Source: an uncultured Phycisphaerales bacterium
GTDB lineage: Bacteria; Planctomycetota; Phycisphaerae; Phycisphaerales; UBA1924
DNA length: 5,443 bases
Direction of reading: 5' to 3'
Assembly (NCBI GenBank): GCA_937871415.1
Contig: CALMQD010000263.1
Span: 1-5,443 of the forward strand
The notes beneath the pieces are model-generated. The model was not told where the DNA came from, searched no databases, and saw only the letters and a list, made by a program, of their open reading frames with translations. Shown in pieces: positions 5,087-5,443 of the stretch. Every line of letters begins with the position of its first letter. The first letter of the stretch is position 1. The translations under genes and the position numbers were made by a program.

Positions 5087-5443
5087 TCAATGTCCGCCTC
5101 CGCCGTGCGCATCCGCCGCGGGCTTGGCCTTCTTCGAGGACTTGGACTTGCCGGTCTTGGCCGACGCGGTCTTCTTGTCCTTGGCGCTGGGCTTGGCCGC
5201 GCCGTGGGCGTCGGCCTTGGGCTCGGCGTGGCCGCCGCCTTCCTTGGCCTTGGCCGGTTCGCCGTGGCTTGCGCCCGAACCGTTGGAATCCTCGTCGGGC
5301 TGGTGCGCGGGCGCGGGGTCGCCTGGACGGAGAAACGGCACGGGGTTCTTGGCGGGGCCGACTTCGCCCCCGGGCGTTCGCAGGAGCAGGAACGCCCACA
5401 AGGCGCACGCCTTCTTGGTCGCCGAGGATCCTGCCGGCCAGAT
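5087..5443 (-). CDS. Protein with Lys/Ala/Gly/His-rich tail, 5' end outside window
   Basis: The frame is open from the right edge to TGA 5089-5087, giving 118 visible residues. The edge-proximal part (IWPAGSSATKKACALWAFLLLRTPGG) contains a short hydrophobic run, then a Pro-rich linker. The last 60 residues are low-complexity Lys, Ala, Gly and His: SHGEPAKAKEGGGH, two copies of ADAHG, the Lys/Ser run KTGKSKSSKKAK, and a terminal AHGGGGH. I do not recognise the family. The tail resembles basic disordered tails that bind nucleic acid or polyanions, and its histidines could bind metal; both are inference. It may be the end of a longer protein starting beyond 5443, or a 104-residue protein starting at TTG 5401, which has AGAAGG eight bases upstream. 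High third-position GC supports coding. A hairpin follows directly after the stop. Confidence 0.65.
   Translation of the reverse strand: MWPAGSSATKKACALWAFLLLRTPGGEVGPAKNPVPFLRPGDPAPAHQPDEDSNGSGASHGEPAKAKEGGGHAEPKADAHGAAKPSAKDKKTASAKTGKSKSSKKAKPAADAHGGGGH

Noticed and set aside
4944..5408. Arg-rich - strand frame overlapping the Lys/His-rich gene
   Set aside because: It is a shifted reading of the same DNA, with Arg/Pro runs and no ribosome site; the Lys/His frame has better third-position GC.

Overview
This is a GC-rich bacterial window. It reads like the chromosome of a planctomycete, most likely from the Phycisphaerae/Phycisphaerales. Two family signatures point there: an exported protein ending in a two-repeat dockerin-like anchor (CPAD...DLFMFLEDWF...DLFDYLDAWF...PCP), and a membrane protein with the CPGCGYSLRGL...CPECG zinc ribbon common in that group. 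The assignment rests on recalled family knowledge; no search was run.

Layout. Bases 1-227 hold no gene I can call securely. On the + strand, gpsA (228-1337, NAD(P)-dependent glycerol-3-phosphate dehydrogenase) overlaps by four bases (GTGA) a gene for a two-helix membrane protein with a C-terminal zinc ribbon (1334-1930). The 5' part of that second gene shows a reading-frame conflict. All remaining genes are on the - strand. In transcription order they are: the 3' end of a Lys/Ala/Gly/His-rich protein entering from the right edge (5443-5087); an exported TlpA-like thioredoxin with a helical TPR-like tail (4832-3744), closed by a textbook intrinsic terminator (3684-3714); a 142-residue exported protein of unknown function (3348-2920); and an exported dockerin-anchored protein (2813-1914). 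The last of these converges on the zinc-ribbon gene with a 17-bp overlap.

The most notable non-coding signal is a near-perfect sigma-54 (-24/-12) promoter, TTGGCACG-N4-TTGCAA with GG-N10-GC spacing. It lies on the - strand at 3479-3462, about 104 bases upstream of the small exported protein. A perfect 12-bp palindrome sits at its predicted start point, and two hairpins fold in the leader. No intrinsic terminator with a U-tract separates this gene from the dockerin gene 106 bases downstream, so the two envelope or surface proteins may form one sigma-54-controlled unit.

Functionally the window combines a housekeeping phospholipid-precursor enzyme with a block of exported proteins: a thiol oxidoreductase, a surface-anchored protein and a small secreted protein. 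I see no mobile element, CRISPR array, tRNA or rRNA.
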